This document shows, in pieces, positions 37,170-46,185 of a DNA stretch of 64,000 nt. The notes under the pieces were generated by a model, which saw only the letters and a list, made by a program, of their open reading frames with translations, searched no databases and was not told where the DNA came from. Source of the stretch: Planctomycetota bacterium. Lineage in GTDB: Bacteria > Planctomycetota > MHYJ01 > JACPRB01. The DNA lies in the NCBI GenBank assembly GCA_016209705.1, contig JACQVR010000021.1:58058-122057 (forward strand). Reading direction: 5' to 3'. How positions within the stretch are numbered: the first letter of the stretch is position 1; every line of letters begins with the position of its first letter. Made by a program: the position numbers and the translations under genes.

Positions 37170-38060
37170 TTGAAAGTCAAGTTCTGGGGCGTTCGAGGGT
37201 CCATTCCCTGCCCCGGCCCGAAGACGGCCCGATACGGCGGCAACACCTCCTGCATCCAGCTCCTCGGCGGAACCGACGTCATCATCTTGGACGGCGGCAC
37301 GGGAATCCGCGAACTGGGGCTGAGCCTCACGGCGTCGCGTCCGCCGTTGCGCATCCATCTCCTGCTGACCCACACGCACTGGGATCATATCCAGGGATTC
37401 CCGTTTTTCACGCCGATTTATGATCCCGGCGTCGAGGTGACCGTCTACGGTCCTCGGGCTCTGGACCGATCGCTCGAAGAAGCGCTCATGTTCCAGATGC
37501 AGTACGCTTTCTTCCCCGTGCGGGGCGTGGAGCTGGCCGCCCGCATGAAGTTCGTCGAGCTGAACGAGCAGTCGTTTGAGATCGGGCCCGTCGAGTTCCG
37601 GACGAAGTTCATGAACCACCCCATCCGGGTGCTGGCGTACAAATTTCGCCTCGGGGATCGCAGCGGAGCGTATACCGGGGACAACGAGCCGTATTACGAC
37701 GTGCTCGTGGAGCGATCCGGTCCCTCCGATCGGGACGCTTCCCAGCGGGCGGATTTCATACGGGAATGCAACGCGAGCGTCGTGGAGTTTTTCCGCGGAA
37801 GCCGCCTGCTGATCGCAGACGCCCAGTACACGGACGAAGAATACGTCCACAAGCGGGGATGGGGCCACAGCTCCGTATCCCACGTCATCGACCTCGCCGC
37901 CGCCGCCGGAGTTCGCCGCGTGGCGCTATTTCACCACGAGCCGACGCACCCCGACAACGTGCTGGATCGCATGGCGCGCGACGTCCGGCGGATGGCGCGA
38001 AGCAAGTCGCGAACGCTGAAGCCCTTCATGGCGCGGGAGGGGATGGTGGTGGACGTATGA
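37170..38060 (+). CDS. Metallo-beta-lactamase-fold hydrolase
   Basis: About 296 residues in the class often annotated as MBL-fold hydrolase or PhnP/cyclic-nucleotide-phosphodiesterase-like: N-terminal FWGVRGSIPCPGP, GGNTSCIQL, LDGGTGIREL, and the metal motif THTHWDHIQGFPFF (HxHxDH), with later metal ligands around YTGDNEPYYD and ADAQYTDEEY. The GHSSVSHV/FHHEP segments are typical of this subgroup. Start taken as TTG 37170, directly before KVKFWGVRGS; an upstream TTG at 37137 is less likely. Substrate unknown. Confidence 0.85.
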   Translation: MKVKFWGVRGSIPCPGPKTARYGGNTSCIQLLGGTDVIILDGGTGIRELGLSLTASRPPLRIHLLLTHTHWDHIQGFPFFTPIYDPGVEVTVYGPRALDRSLEEALMFQMQYAFFPVRGVELAARMKFVELNEQSFEIGPVEFRTKFMNHPIRVLAYKFRLGDRSGAYTGDNEPYYDVLVERSGPSDRDASQRADFIRECNASVVEFFRGSRLLIADAQYTDEEYVHKRGWGHSSVSHVIDLAAAAGVRRVALFHHEPTHPDNVLDRMARDVRRMARSKSRTLKPFMAREGMVVDV

Positions 38061-38062
38061 GA

Positions 38063-38151
38063 GTGTCCACTGTCCTTGGTCCAGAGTCCATAGTCAGTCC
38101 GGAGAGTCCGGAGTTCAAGGCCGACTATGGACTGTGGACTATGGACTTTCT
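38063..38151. repeat. AGTCCAT heptamer hairpin at gspK-like 3' end
   Basis: Left units GTCCACT, GTCCTTG, GTCCAGA, GTCCATA, GTCAGTC; right arm GACTATGGACTGTGGACTAT with TGGAC. The arms pair. The gspK-like stop codon TAG is part of an AGTCCATAG unit on the minus strand. Confidence 0.82.
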
Positions 38152-39134
38152 TCGGGCGGCGGCATGCGCTGGAAATCGTATTCCCGCAGGGAGGCCAGGA
38201 TCGCCGGAGCGGCGGAGGCGCCGGACGGACGGGAGACGACGAAGAGCTGCTTGCGCTCCACTTGACCGACCCGCGAGGTGACGCGGATCTCGAAGATCGA
38301 GCTCTTGAACACCAGGTTTGCCGAAATGCGCTGAAGGATCTCTCTGGTCATGCCTCTGATGCTCTGAAGGTCCTGCGCCTTGGTGAACCGCGCGGCGTGG
38401 CCATCATTGCCGACCGTGGTTCGGTACTCCACGATGGCGTAGGCGAGCGACGGAACGATCTCCGGATCCAGGGCCTGCAAGAGTACGGGGGAGGCCGTGT
38501 TGGGATTGATCTGAAACGGCGTCCGGGCCCCTTCGACCCGCGGCCAGAGGGTGATGTAGGAGAGGAGCGGTCCGCGCTGATCGTCGCCGAAGAGGAGCTC
38601 GGGGGTCAATCCTTCGATGCGCTGAAGTTCCCCCAAGTTCATCAGCGGACCGTTCTTCGCGCCGGCCTCATAGATTCCCTTCGTGTCGGCGTCGATGTAA
38701 TCCAGGATCCGATCCGGGGGTTCCATGATCTCATGCCCCAGAACCTGGAGGAGGCGGCGAAAAGCGCTGACCACCAGCGGATCGCCCTCGCCCTTCTCGT
38801 TGAGCAGAGCCGACAAATCGAACCGGCGTTCCGCGTCGGTGATCTGGACATCCACCGTCGCGGCGCCCAGGGTAAAGGAGATCGGCGGGCACCACAGCTC
38901 GTCCAGCGCGTCGGTATCCGGAGACTGCTCGGTATCCGCCTGAAGGCGCAGGACGGCCTCGTGGTATCCGGCGGTGATCCCGTATTCGTTCTGAAGCTCG
39001 CCCATCGCGTTGCGCGCGATGGTCCGGTCGTGCGTGGTGGTCACGCTGAGCTGGCCGATGAGCAAGACCAGGATGATCAGGACCAGCAAAGCCAGGATCA
39101 ACGCGATTCCTCGCTGCCGGCGGCGGCCCTTCAT
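38139..39134 (-). CDS. gspK: Type II secretion minor pseudopilin GspK-like protein
   Basis: 331 residues with a short basic leader and a prepilin-type helix (GIALILALLVLIILVLLIGQ, about 9-28) and the GspK body: DAERRFDLSALLNE and the FQINPNTASPVLLQAL helix-hairpin-like segment near residues 225-240. GspK caps the pseudopilus tip. Other gsp genes are not in the window. The last residues PPPEESP and the stop codon are encoded at the edge of the AGTCCAT repeat, so the native C-terminus may have been altered. Confidence 0.82.
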   Translation of the reverse strand: MKGRRRQRGIALILALLVLIILVLLIGQLSVTTTHDRTIARNAMGELQNEYGITAGYHEAVLRLQADTEQSPDTDALDELWCPPISFTLGAATVDVQITDAERRFDLSALLNEKGEGDPLVVSAFRRLLQVLGHEIMEPPDRILDYIDADTKGIYEAGAKNGPLMNLGELQRIEGLTPELLFGDDQRGPLLSYITLWPRVEGARTPFQINPNTASPVLLQALDPEIVPSLAYAIVEYRTTVGNDGHAARFTKAQDLQSIRGMTREILQRISANLVFKSSIFEIRVTSRVGQVERKQLFVVSRPSGASAAPAILASLREYDFQRMPPPEESP

Positions 39135-39190
39135 TGGATTTCAACGCGCGGCGCTCTGGAGGGTTGGCTTTTATCCGAAGTCGTTGCCGC

Positions 39191-39227
39191 TAGAAATTGC
39201 GACACCCCAAGAATGGAGCAATTTCTA
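39191..39227. promoter_or_regulatory. Perfect inverted repeat next to a -35 element (possible operator)
   Basis: Perfect 10-base arms TAGAAATTGC and GCAATTTCTA separated by 17 bases. The right arm ends two bases before the TTGACA of the next promoter, a position suited to a dimeric repressor or activator. It could equally be a weak stem-loop. Confidence 0.5.
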
Positions 39228-39228
39228 A

Positions 39229-39256
39229 TTGACAGTGAAACGGCTTGTGTTAGAGT
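39229..39256 (+). promoter_or_regulatory. Sigma-70-type promoter of the TPR lipoprotein gene
   Basis: TTGACA at 39229-39234 and TAGAGT at 39251-39256, spacer 16, about 35 bases before the ATG. Confidence 0.6.
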
Positions 39257-39290
39257 CCTGAAACCGACCGCAACCAGTGGGGGAAGATCT

Positions 39291-40358
39291 ATGGATCGCA
39301 GGATGGCGTCGATGCTCTTGGCGGTGTCGGCCGCGGGCCTGGCCGTCGGATGTGTCGGAAAGGTGCGGCCGGAAGGACTGGAGCGCCGGGACTATACCGT
39401 CGACCCGGCGTACCGATTCAAGAAGGTCTCCTTGGAGAACCTTGTCCATCATCCCATGGTGGATTTCGAGGCGGAGTTCGACGCCCTCTTCTGCCGGGAA
39501 GACGAAACGATCTGGCAGCCTCACTTCACGCTCTTTCGTTCCGAGGAATACAAGTCGTTCTCCGCGTGGCTGCCCGACGCGCGGCTCTGGGAGCCGTCGG
39601 GATATGCCGCTTCCGTGCCGACCTTGTTCATCCATCGGGAATCGCGGCTAGTCAGTGTCTTGGGAACGCTGTCGCGGTACACCCCCGTCCGCGTCCAGGG
39701 GGTCGTCCGCAGCATCTTCGGCCAGCGTGCCTGGATCGAGGTGTTTTCGCTAACGCCGTTGGGATCTCCCCGGTTCACGGACGATTCCTTGGCGCGGCTC
39801 AGTTCGGGGCTCGAAGAGTTGAAGAACCGGCAGGCCCATGCGCGGCAGAATTTACAGGAGGCGCTTGAAGGGACGCTCGGTCCGGCGGGAAAAGCGGCGG
39901 CCCACAACGGGCTGGGATGGATCGCCCTGGATCGCAGGGACTACGAGGCGGCGGAGGAGCACTACGCCGAAGCGCTCTATTACAGTCCCATGAATGAAGA
40001 GGCCCAGGAAGGCCTGAAGCGCGCGCGAAACAAGATGGCGCCCGCCGCCCTCCCCGAACGTCCGCCGTCCGATGCGCAGCAGCCACCGCCGCTCCCGGAT
40101 GCCGATGAAGGGGATCGGCCCCAGCGGGAGCTCGAGGCGCTGCGGCAGAACCTGGACAACACGACGCGCGCGCTCGCGACGGAGCAGGAAGTGCGTCAAA
40201 AATCGGAGGCCGCCACGGAGGCGCTTCAGAAACAGGTTGAAGCCAGAGACGCGGAAATCCGATCGCTGACGGAACAGATCGCCGAAAGAGATCGGCAAAT
40301 CCAGCAGCTTCGCGAGCAGATCCAGAAGCTGGAGGAAGAGAAGCCGAAGGACGACTAG
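39291..40358 (+). CDS. Lipoprotein with TPR and C-terminal coiled coil
   Basis: 355 residues: lipoprotein signal (MDRRMASMLLAVSAAGLAVGC, lipobox AVGC, Cys 21), a globular region to about 170, a TPR-like pair (NGLGWIALDRRDYEAAEEHY, about 205-224), a Pro-rich linker and a long coiled coil (about 275-350, heptads rich in Glu/Gln/Arg). Start has a GGGGGAAG Shine-Dalgarno. Likely an envelope scaffold; no family recognised beyond TPR. Possibly co-transcribed with the phosphoesterase 14 bases downstream. Confidence 0.75.
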   Translation: MDRRMASMLLAVSAAGLAVGCVGKVRPEGLERRDYTVDPAYRFKKVSLENLVHHPMVDFEAEFDALFCREDETIWQPHFTLFRSEEYKSFSAWLPDARLWEPSGYAASVPTLFIHRESRLVSVLGTLSRYTPVRVQGVVRSIFGQRAWIEVFSLTPLGSPRFTDDSLARLSSGLEELKNRQAHARQNLQEALEGTLGPAGKAAAHNGLGWIALDRRDYEAAEEHYAEALYYSPMNEEAQEGLKRARNKMAPAALPERPPSDAQQPPPLPDADEGDRPQRELEALRQNLDNTTRALATEQEVRQKSEAATEALQKQVEARDAEIRSLTEQIAERDRQIQQLREQIQKLEEEKPKDD

Positions 40359-40372
40359 CCGGATCGAGGTCG

Positions 40373-41332
40373 ATGTTCGCCGCCGAAGGATTCGCGTTTC
40401 TATTCTTCCTGGCCATCCTTCCCTTGACCGCCGCCGGAATTCTCGGCGTCGCGGCCTGGCGCCGGATGCTCCGCGCGTTTCGCCGATCGCCGGGTCGACT
40501 CGGGGCCGTCGCGGAAGTTCGCTTCATCCGGCTCAGCGCCGCCGGAATCGCCGCCCTCTACCTGATCGCCGCAGGGTACGGTTTTTTCATCGAGCCCGAA
40601 TGGCCGGAGGTGGAACGGACTTCCTTGCGCGTCCCTTCGCCCGTGCTGGGGCTCGGCGCGTTCAAGATCGTCCATCTGAGCGATCTTCATCTGGAACGAC
40701 TCGGAGCTCGGGAGCGGCGCATCTTGCGCCGCGTTCGTGACGAACGCCCAGACGCGGTCGTGTTGACCGGGGATTATGCCAACCGCCGCGAGGCCATCCC
40801 AGCGCTCGTGGAATTCCTGCGCAGCCTCAAGGCGCGCCACGGCGTGTACGGCGTGGAAGGTCACGTCGACCATAAATTCGAGATCCGGGAGGCGTTCCGC
40901 GCCGCGGGGGCCGTCTTGTTGCGCGATGAGTTCGTGTTTCGGACGGACGGGTCGTCCCGGCCGTTGCTGATCGCGGGAATGTCGATGTATCCCTCGCGGC
41001 CGTTGCCCGAAATCCTGGAAGCGGCGCCGGAAGAAGGATTCCGCGTCCTCTTGCATCACGCGCCCCAGGGGCCGGCGGTGCTGGGATCCGCGCGCGTCGA
41101 CCTTTTCCTTTGCGGGCATACGCACGGCGGCCAGGTCCGCCTGCCGGGGACGGGTTCCCGGAACCCGTTTCGTCCGGAGTCTCCCCTTCCGGATGGAGTG
41201 AGCGTGTGGGACGGCGTCACGTGCGTCGTCAATCGGGGCCTGGGAACGTGGGGCGGTCCGCTGCCGGCGATCCGGTTTCTGGCGCGTCCGGAAGTGCGCG
41301 TCATCGAGCTGCGCCCCGCGGCCCCTGATTAA
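40373..41332 (+). CDS. Membrane-anchored metallophosphoesterase (YkuE-like)
   Basis: 319 residues with two N-terminal membrane helices (about 7-28 and 55-75) and a calcineurin-like phosphoesterase domain: HLSDLHLE (D-x-H), LTGDY (G-D), and C-terminal CGHTHGGQVRLP (GHxH). The usual GNHD motif is replaced by EGHVDHK (about 163-169), losing the Asn that normally bridges the metals. The related YkuE/LpxH-type enzymes act at membranes. Convergent with the next lipoprotein gene by four bases. Confidence 0.82.
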   Translation: MFAAEGFAFLFFLAILPLTAAGILGVAAWRRMLRAFRRSPGRLGAVAEVRFIRLSAAGIAALYLIAAGYGFFIEPEWPEVERTSLRVPSPVLGLGAFKIVHLSDLHLERLGARERRILRRVRDERPDAVVLTGDYANRREAIPALVEFLRSLKARHGVYGVEGHVDHKFEIREAFRAAGAVLLRDEFVFRTDGSSRPLLIAGMSMYPSRPLPEILEAAPEEGFRVLLHHAPQGPAVLGSARVDLFLCGHTHGGQVRLPGTGSRNPFRPESPLPDGVSVWDGVTCVVNRGLGTWGGPLPAIRFLARPEVRVIELRPAAPD

Positions 41333-41757
41333 TAGCTTTCGATCAGGGCCTTCTTTCGCAGTTCAAGGCGCAGCTCTGTTCGCAGGTGGGTCAGCGCGCC
41401 GGCGGACAGGATGTCGGGCTCCGCTTCGAGCTCGCGGATGAGCCGGCGCAGCGCGTCGATGCGGGCTTCCCCCTCCAGCTTCAAGTGGTCGAGCAGGGCG
41501 GGATCAGCCGAGTTCAGGACGGACGCCCGCCACGCGTTCAACTCGTGGTCTTCGGGTTCCACGTCGTGCGTGCGGGAGGTCAAGCGCGTGGCGAGCTCCA
41601 GGCGCTGAAGCTCGAACGCCGCCGCGTCGCGTTTCTCCAGTTCATCCACCATCTCCGCGGTGTCGTACGGGTTCGTGTCCCAGGAGTTGCAGCCGGCGGT
41701 GAGCGCGAGCGCCGCTCCCAGCGCGAGAACCAAATGACAACGGTCAAGGCCACGCAA
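41329..41757 (-). CDS. Predicted small lipoprotein
   Basis: About 142 residues with lipobox ALTAGC after a leader rich in Leu/Ala; the mature part is helical (EMVDELEKRDAAAFELQRLELATRL). TTG at 41757 (MRGLDRCHLVLALGAALAL) gives a normal signal peptide; other non-ATG starts nearby are possible and the open frame to 42060 is antisense to the next gene. Function unknown. Confidence 0.55.
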   Translation of the reverse strand: MRGLDRCHLVLALGAALALTAGCNSWDTNPYDTAEMVDELEKRDAAAFELQRLELATRLTSRTHDVEPEDHELNAWRASVLNSADPALLDHLKLEGEARIDALRRLIRELEAEPDILSAGALTHLRTELRLELRKKALIESY

Positions 41758-41878
41758 GCGGCGGGGTGCTTCCTTATCCCGGCGGGCGGAGTCTAGAGAC
41801 CCGCCCGTCCCATGGAATTCCGACTCGGCGGATGGCCGCGTTGGGACTCCAAAAGCGAGCGCCGTCAAGGCGCGAACG

Positions 41879-42631
41879 CTATTTTCCTTCTTGAAGGTAG
41901 AGTTCATTGGCTTTGGTATAGGAATCGATGTCGCCGATATCGTACCAGGATCCCGGAATCGCGTACGCGTAGAGATCGATCTTTTGATGGAGCCACTGCA
42001 CGAAATACCCGGGCTGATCCTTGCTCTGGCCCTCCTCGATATATTGACGGAACAGGGCAAGGCACTTACGGCCGAAAAAGTAAACGCCGACGGCGACCAG
42101 CGTGGCGCGTGGAACGGGAGGTTTCTCCTCGAAGTCGAGGATGCGGTGATTCGCGTCGACTTTGACGACCCCGTACAGCGATGCCAGTTCCTTGCTTTCC
42201 ACGTCCTTGACGCAGACCGCGGCGCCTTTCGATTGGCCGAACGCGACGAATTCTGTCAGCGAGAAATCGAAAAGGTTGTCGCCGGCGATGACGAGGAGAT
42301 CGTCGTCCACCTTGGCGTGGCGGAGCACGAAGTCGATGTCCCCGATGGCGCCCAACCGGTCGTCGTTGGAAGTGGTCAGGTCGTCGAAGATCTCGATCGG
42401 AACGGCGGGCTTGCGGCTTTCCTGGAAGTCACGCAACCAGGTGTAATAGTGGCTGACGAAGCGGTGGTTGGTCACGAGGTAGATGCGATCGACGGTGGGA
42501 ATCCGCAGGATCTGGTCGCAGATCCGTTGCAGGATCGTGACGCCTCCGATGGGCAAGAGCGGCTTGGGGCGCGTGCGCGTCAGCGGGTACAGGCGCGTCG
42601 CGTATCCCGCGCCCAGCAACAACGCCTTCAT
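41879..42631 (-). CDS. Sugar-phosphate nucleotidyltransferase
   Basis: 250 residues of the RmlA/GalU-type family: MKALLLGAGYATRLYPLTRTRPKPLLPIGG (key GxGTRL-like GYATRLYPLT and KPLLP), ELASLYGVVKVD, DFEEKPPVP and GDNLFDFSL (metal Asp). It should make an NDP-sugar, most likely dTDP-glucose-like, for envelope polysaccharide. Its closeness to glucose-1-phosphate thymidylyltransferases is by eye only. Upstream lies a GTTAC palindrome array. Confidence 0.88.
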   Translation of the reverse strand: MKALLLGAGYATRLYPLTRTRPKPLLPIGGVTILQRICDQILRIPTVDRIYLVTNHRFVSHYYTWLRDFQESRKPAVPIEIFDDLTTSNDDRLGAIGDIDFVLRHAKVDDDLLVIAGDNLFDFSLTEFVAFGQSKGAAVCVKDVESKELASLYGVVKVDANHRILDFEEKPPVPRATLVAVGVYFFGRKCLALFRQYIEEGQSKDQPGYFVQWLHQKIDLYAYAIPGSWYDIGDIDSYTKANELYLQEGK

Positions 42632-42685
42632 GATCCCCGATTATGCCACCCCCCGCGGAACGTGGCAATTCTTACCCATTCGCCC

Positions 42686-42779
42686 GTTACAATAAATTCT
42701 CAAAACTTATCGTAACGTTACAGATAATTTTCAAAATATATCGTAACAGTTACGGAATATTCTCAAAATTATTTGTAAC
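42686..42779. repeat. GTTAC palindromic 31-bp unit array, site C
   Basis: Three full units: 42686-42716, 42717-42747 and 42749-42779, with a single base between units 2 and 3. Arms are of the form GTTACAATAAATTCT plus AAAACTTATCGTAAC. It lies three bases past the stop of the leftward outer-membrane protein gene and 55 bases before the nucleotidyltransferase start. Units 1 and 2 correspond in order to those of site D. Confidence 0.92.
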
Positions 42780-42782
42780 AAA

Positions 42783-44129
42783 TTACCAGGCGAGGGCCAG
42801 GCCCGCCGAGACGCCCCACGCCCGCCGTGAACGGCTCGGGCTCACCGCTTCCAGAACGTCGGAGCCCGTCAACGCCGCCACGCGAACCGAACCCGCCATG
42901 GCCGAGGTCACGGCCACGCGGAGGGAGGCGTCCACCTCGACTCCCAAGCCGCGCGCGCCCGTCAAAGGAACGCCCGTTCCGTCGAGGATCCGCTCGGGCG
43001 CGCGAAACCATCCCGCATCCAGCCGCGCCTCCCCATCCTCCGCCAGGCCGTGCGCCAGTACGCCCCGAACGACTTGAAGATTCGTGTCCCAATCCCACCC
43101 GAACTCGGCGCTCTCGGCGATGAGAAATCGATTCTGATTCTCGTAGGACTGGAAGGCGCCGTCCCTCCCGTCCGACGGATCCCGATCGCCGGACCGATGG
43201 GCGAACGCCAACTCCGCCCACGGGCCCCCACCGTACCATCGGAGACCCCCTTGCGCGGCCCAGGCCCGCTTCGAGACGTCCGCGCTCAGCGTTCCGTACT
43301 GGAGGTAGATCTCGCCGAACGCTTCCACGTCGCGCGCGCGACCGAAATATCCGTTTCCTCCCAGAGCGATCGTGACGACGTCGGCCTTCGAACCCGGGCC
43401 CGCCACCCAGGCCGCGCCCAAAAAAAACGCCGTGCGCTCGCTCGCCGGCACGTTGGCCAACACCATGTAAAGCGCTTCATCTTCGGAGGGAGGCCCTCCC
43501 TCGCGCACCAGGATCGCCCCCGCCTCGATTTGAACGAAGTCCAGAGGGCGCCATTCCGCGCGTATCCCCGCCGGCCGATTCAGGTCGCGATCCGCCGTCG
43601 CCCGCGTGAACGCCGAGGAGGCGGTCCGGACCGTGCCTGAATAGAAGGATTCCGACCGCGCCACATCCAGAAAGAAAGGTTCGTCATGAGGCCGTATCCG
43701 CCACGCGTACTCGAAGGCGCCGATACGAAACGAAAGGCTTTCCAGGAAGATCCCCTCCAGATCGACGTAAAGCTGCCGCACGACGACCCTCGGACCGCGC
43801 TCTCCCAAAGGCAGATTGCGTCCGTCCAAGAAGGGAAGGTTGCCGATCTCCGCCACCAATCCGGCGCGGTCGAGCGCGTCGACGTCGACGCGCAGCGATA
43901 CTTCGAGCGGGAGAAGCGATTCCGTCGCTTGAGGAAGGGAGGTTCCGTTGAGGGCCGCGCGCCATTCTTCGACCGCCCGATCGCGAAAGAAGAATTCCCC
44001 GCGGGCGGATCCGGACAGCGCAATCCGCACGGGATCCGCAGCGCGCTGCAACGGGGGAGCGTTCTGTGCCACGACAGACGTCGGAAGGCCCAGCGCCAGC
44101 AGCGCTCCGACGGCGACCCCGATCCGCAT
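42783..44129 (-). CDS. Outer-membrane protein, paralogue of the porin-like gene
   Basis: 448 residues with a signal peptide (MRIGVAVGALLALGLPTSVVAQ) and amphipathic strands ending in a C-terminal Trp. Shares FQSYENQNRFLIAESAEFGW and the DWDTN that follows with the gene at 34484-35881. Start at 44129 is set by the signal peptide; the frame is open 33 bases further up. Probably an outer-membrane channel. The stop is three bases from the site C palindrome array. Confidence 0.72.
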   Translation of the reverse strand: MRIGVAVGALLALGLPTSVVAQNAPPLQRAADPVRIALSGSARGEFFFRDRAVEEWRAALNGTSLPQATESLLPLEVSLRVDVDALDRAGLVAEIGNLPFLDGRNLPLGERGPRVVVRQLYVDLEGIFLESLSFRIGAFEYAWRIRPHDEPFFLDVARSESFYSGTVRTASSAFTRATADRDLNRPAGIRAEWRPLDFVQIEAGAILVREGGPPSEDEALYMVLANVPASERTAFFLGAAWVAGPGSKADVVTIALGGNGYFGRARDVEAFGEIYLQYGTLSADVSKRAWAAQGGLRWYGGGPWAELAFAHRSGDRDPSDGRDGAFQSYENQNRFLIAESAEFGWDWDTNLQVVRGVLAHGLAEDGEARLDAGWFRAPERILDGTGVPLTGARGLGVEVDASLRVAVTSAMAGSVRVAALTGSDVLEAVSPSRSRRAWGVSAGLALAW

Positions 44130-44592
44130 GTTTCCCCACGCTCTCTGCGACCGACCTCCCAAGGACCCGCGCGGAACCTAGGGTAGCTTCCGCCGACGCC
44201 CTTGTCACGAAGCCGGTCCGCCGCCCGCGGTTCGGGAAAGCAGGCGCCTGGATTCCAACCCTGCAGCGCGCCTGCCGACGCTCTCGCTCCCCCGTTTTTC
44301 AAACATCGATGCCACATCCTGTTCCGGCGCCCCGCACGGCGCGGCGTTCCCGGAACCGACCCTCTAATCAGGGCGCGGCCGGACACGCGTCCCCAGGGGA
44401 CAGACCTCCCGGAGATGGCGACTCCTAGGCGGAGCCGCCGTGTCCCGACAGAAGGATTTATCGGTGGAGTCGCTCTCGAGCTTGAGTCCTATTTAATTTT
44501 CGAAAAAAACGCTGTTTCGGCTTGATTTCTTAAAGTCCGGCCTGAGACACGCCGAATAATTCTATGCACAACCCATTACCCCTCTCCTATCG
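44130..44592. other. Gap of about 460 bp, structured but no gene seen
   Basis: Contains a stem GCGGAA/TTCCGC just upstream of the outer-membrane gene and a nested inverted repeat at 44397-44446 (outer GGGACA/TGTCCC, inner GGCGACTCC/GGAGCCGCC), then an AT-rich stretch 44485-44535. Short open frames here lack support. It could hold an unrecognised RNA. Confidence 0.4.
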
Positions 44593-44626
44593 GTGGGCTC
44601 CCCCAAAAGGGAGCCCACTTTTTTTT
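44593..44626 (+). terminator. Strong rho-independent terminator upstream of the HEAT-VWA gene
   Basis: Perfect 10-bp stem GTGGGCTCCC/GGGAGCCCAC with a CCAAAA loop, then eight T residues (44619-44626). It is 55 bases before the next start codon, with no rightward gene upstream, so it ends either a small RNA or a leader transcript. The preceding bases include CCCCTCTCCT, complementary to Shine-Dalgarno-like sequence. Confidence 0.85.
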
Positions 44627-44680
44627 CGAATTTGTGCGGCGTTTCGCGGCTCCCGCGCACACCGAGGTGGGAGGTGCGAC

Positions 44681-46174
44681 ATGGTCCTGATTTCTCTTGC
44701 GCTGGCCGCGGCGGTTCTTCTTCAGGATGAATGGGCGGAATTCCATTCGCTCGCCCGAGACCCCGACCCGGACAAGCGCTGCCAGGCGATCGAAAAAATC
44801 AAAGCCCATGCCAACCTGCGCATGGTCCGGGCGTTGCTTCCCCTCCTGGCCGACCCGCATGCCCGCGTCCGGCGTCGGGCCGCGCGCGCGATGGAAAAGG
44901 TCCGGGAGACCGAAGGGATCGATTATCTCGATCGCGCGGGACTCGCCCATTCTCATCCGCGCGTCCGGGCCCTCTGCGCGAAAATTCTGGGCGAGATTCC
45001 CAGCCCTTCGAGCGTTCCCCGGCTCGTCTCGCTCCTTTTGGACGCCCATGCCGGCGTCCGAACCGCCGCGTGCGAAGCCCTGGGACGACTCGACGCGCGC
45101 GGGGTCGTGGAAAAGCTGGAGCAACGCTGTTCGGCCGACGCTTCCTGGAGCGCGCGGGCCGCGGCGCTCGAGGCGCTCTCGAAGCTTGATCCCTCGCGGG
45201 CGGCCGCCGCCGCGCGCAAGGCCGTCCCCGATCGAGCCTATCAGGTGCGACTCATGGCGGCGCGGGTGGCCCCCGTTCTGGATTATCGTCCCGTCGCCGT
45301 GTCTGTCCTTCAGTCCGGCTTGCGCGATTCGGATTGGCGCGTGCGGGTCCAGGCGGTCGAATCCGCGGTGGAGATCCGCGACCGAGAAACCATCGAACCG
45401 CTGGTCGACCTCCTGACGACGGAAAAGGGGAGATTGCGTTGGGACGCCTACCTCGCTCTGCGCGACCTGACCGGCAAGGAACTGGGATCGGACGGCCGAA
45501 CCTGGAAGGCGTGGTGGGAGGCGAATCGCGACACGTTTCAAGTCCCCGCTCGCGGCGGCCCGGCCGGCGAGTCCGTTCGCGGGGATTCCGGCGTCGCCTT
45601 CTTCAACGTCCCCATCTTCTCGAGCCGGATCGTTTTCGTGCTGGATCTGTCCGGCTCCATGCGCGATCCCGCGCCGGCGGAGAAAGGCTCCGCCGCGCAG
45701 AGCAAACTCGACGTGGCCAAGCAGGAGATGGCGCGGACGATCCGATCGCTTCCGGAGACCACGGGGTTCAATCTCGTGCTGCTGGGATGCGAGCGGGACG
45801 GCCGTTATCCGAAAGACGAGAAACGCTGGCAACGATCGCTGGTGGCGGCCACGCCGAAGGTCCGCACCGAGGCTGTCTCCTTCCTCCAGCGCCAGGAAGC
45901 GCGAGGCTGGACCAATATCTGGGACGGTTTGGAGCTGGCGTTCGAGGACGGAGCGGTCGACACCGTCTACCTCTACACGGACGGAGGGGCCTCGCGCGGG
46001 ACGTTCGTGGCCTCGACCGAGATCCTGGAGGAGCTGCGAATCATGAACACGTTCCGCAAGATCATGATTCATACGATCGAGGTGCCTTCCCGCAAGCCCA
46101 ATCCGGCGGACAACGTGCGGCTGCTGAAGAACATCGCGGAGGCGACGAAGGGGATGTATCAGATGGCGAAGTAG
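44681..46174 (+). CDS. HEAT-repeat protein with C-terminal von Willebrand domain
   Basis: 497 residues: an N-terminal signal-like helix ([15 protein letters not shown]), HEAT repeats over about 20-260 ([49 protein letters not shown]) and a von Willebrand domain from about 310 with an intact MIDAS start DLSGSMRD and a later YLYTDGG. The start has GGGAGG six bases upstream; the longer frame from 44564 covers the terminator. Combination of solenoid and vWA is common in Planctomycetota; binding partner unknown. Confidence 0.85.
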   Translation: MVLISLALAAAVLLQDEWAEFHSLARDPDPDKRCQAIEKIKAHANLRMVRALLPLLADPHARVRRRAARAMEKVRETEGIDYLDRAGLAHSHPRVRALCAKILGEIPSPSSVPRLVSLLLDAHAGVRTAACEALGRLDARGVVEKLEQRCSADASWSARAAALEALSKLDPSRAAAAARKAVPDRAYQVRLMAARVAPVLDYRPVAVSVLQSGLRDSDWRVRVQAVESAVEIRDRETIEPLVDLLTTEKGRLRWDAYLALRDLTGKELGSDGRTWKAWWEANRDTFQVPARGGPAGESVRGDSGVAFFNVPIFSSRIVFVLDLSGSMRDPAPAEKGSAAQSKLDVAKQEMARTIRSLPETTGFNLVLLGCERDGRYPKDEKRWQRSLVAATPKVRTEAVSFLQRQEARGWTNIWDGLELAFEDGAVDTVYLYTDGGASRGTFVASTEILEELRIMNTFRKIMIHTIEVPSRKPNPADNVRLLKNIAEATKGMYQMAK

Positions 46175-46185
46175 ATGTTGGAGAT

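Noticed and set aside
44397..44446. Fluoride-type riboswitch upstream of the HEAT-VWA region
   Set aside because: A GAGATGG and CTCCTA string is suggestive but the AACCG pseudoknot partner and the right helix order are missing, and no fluoride transporter is near.
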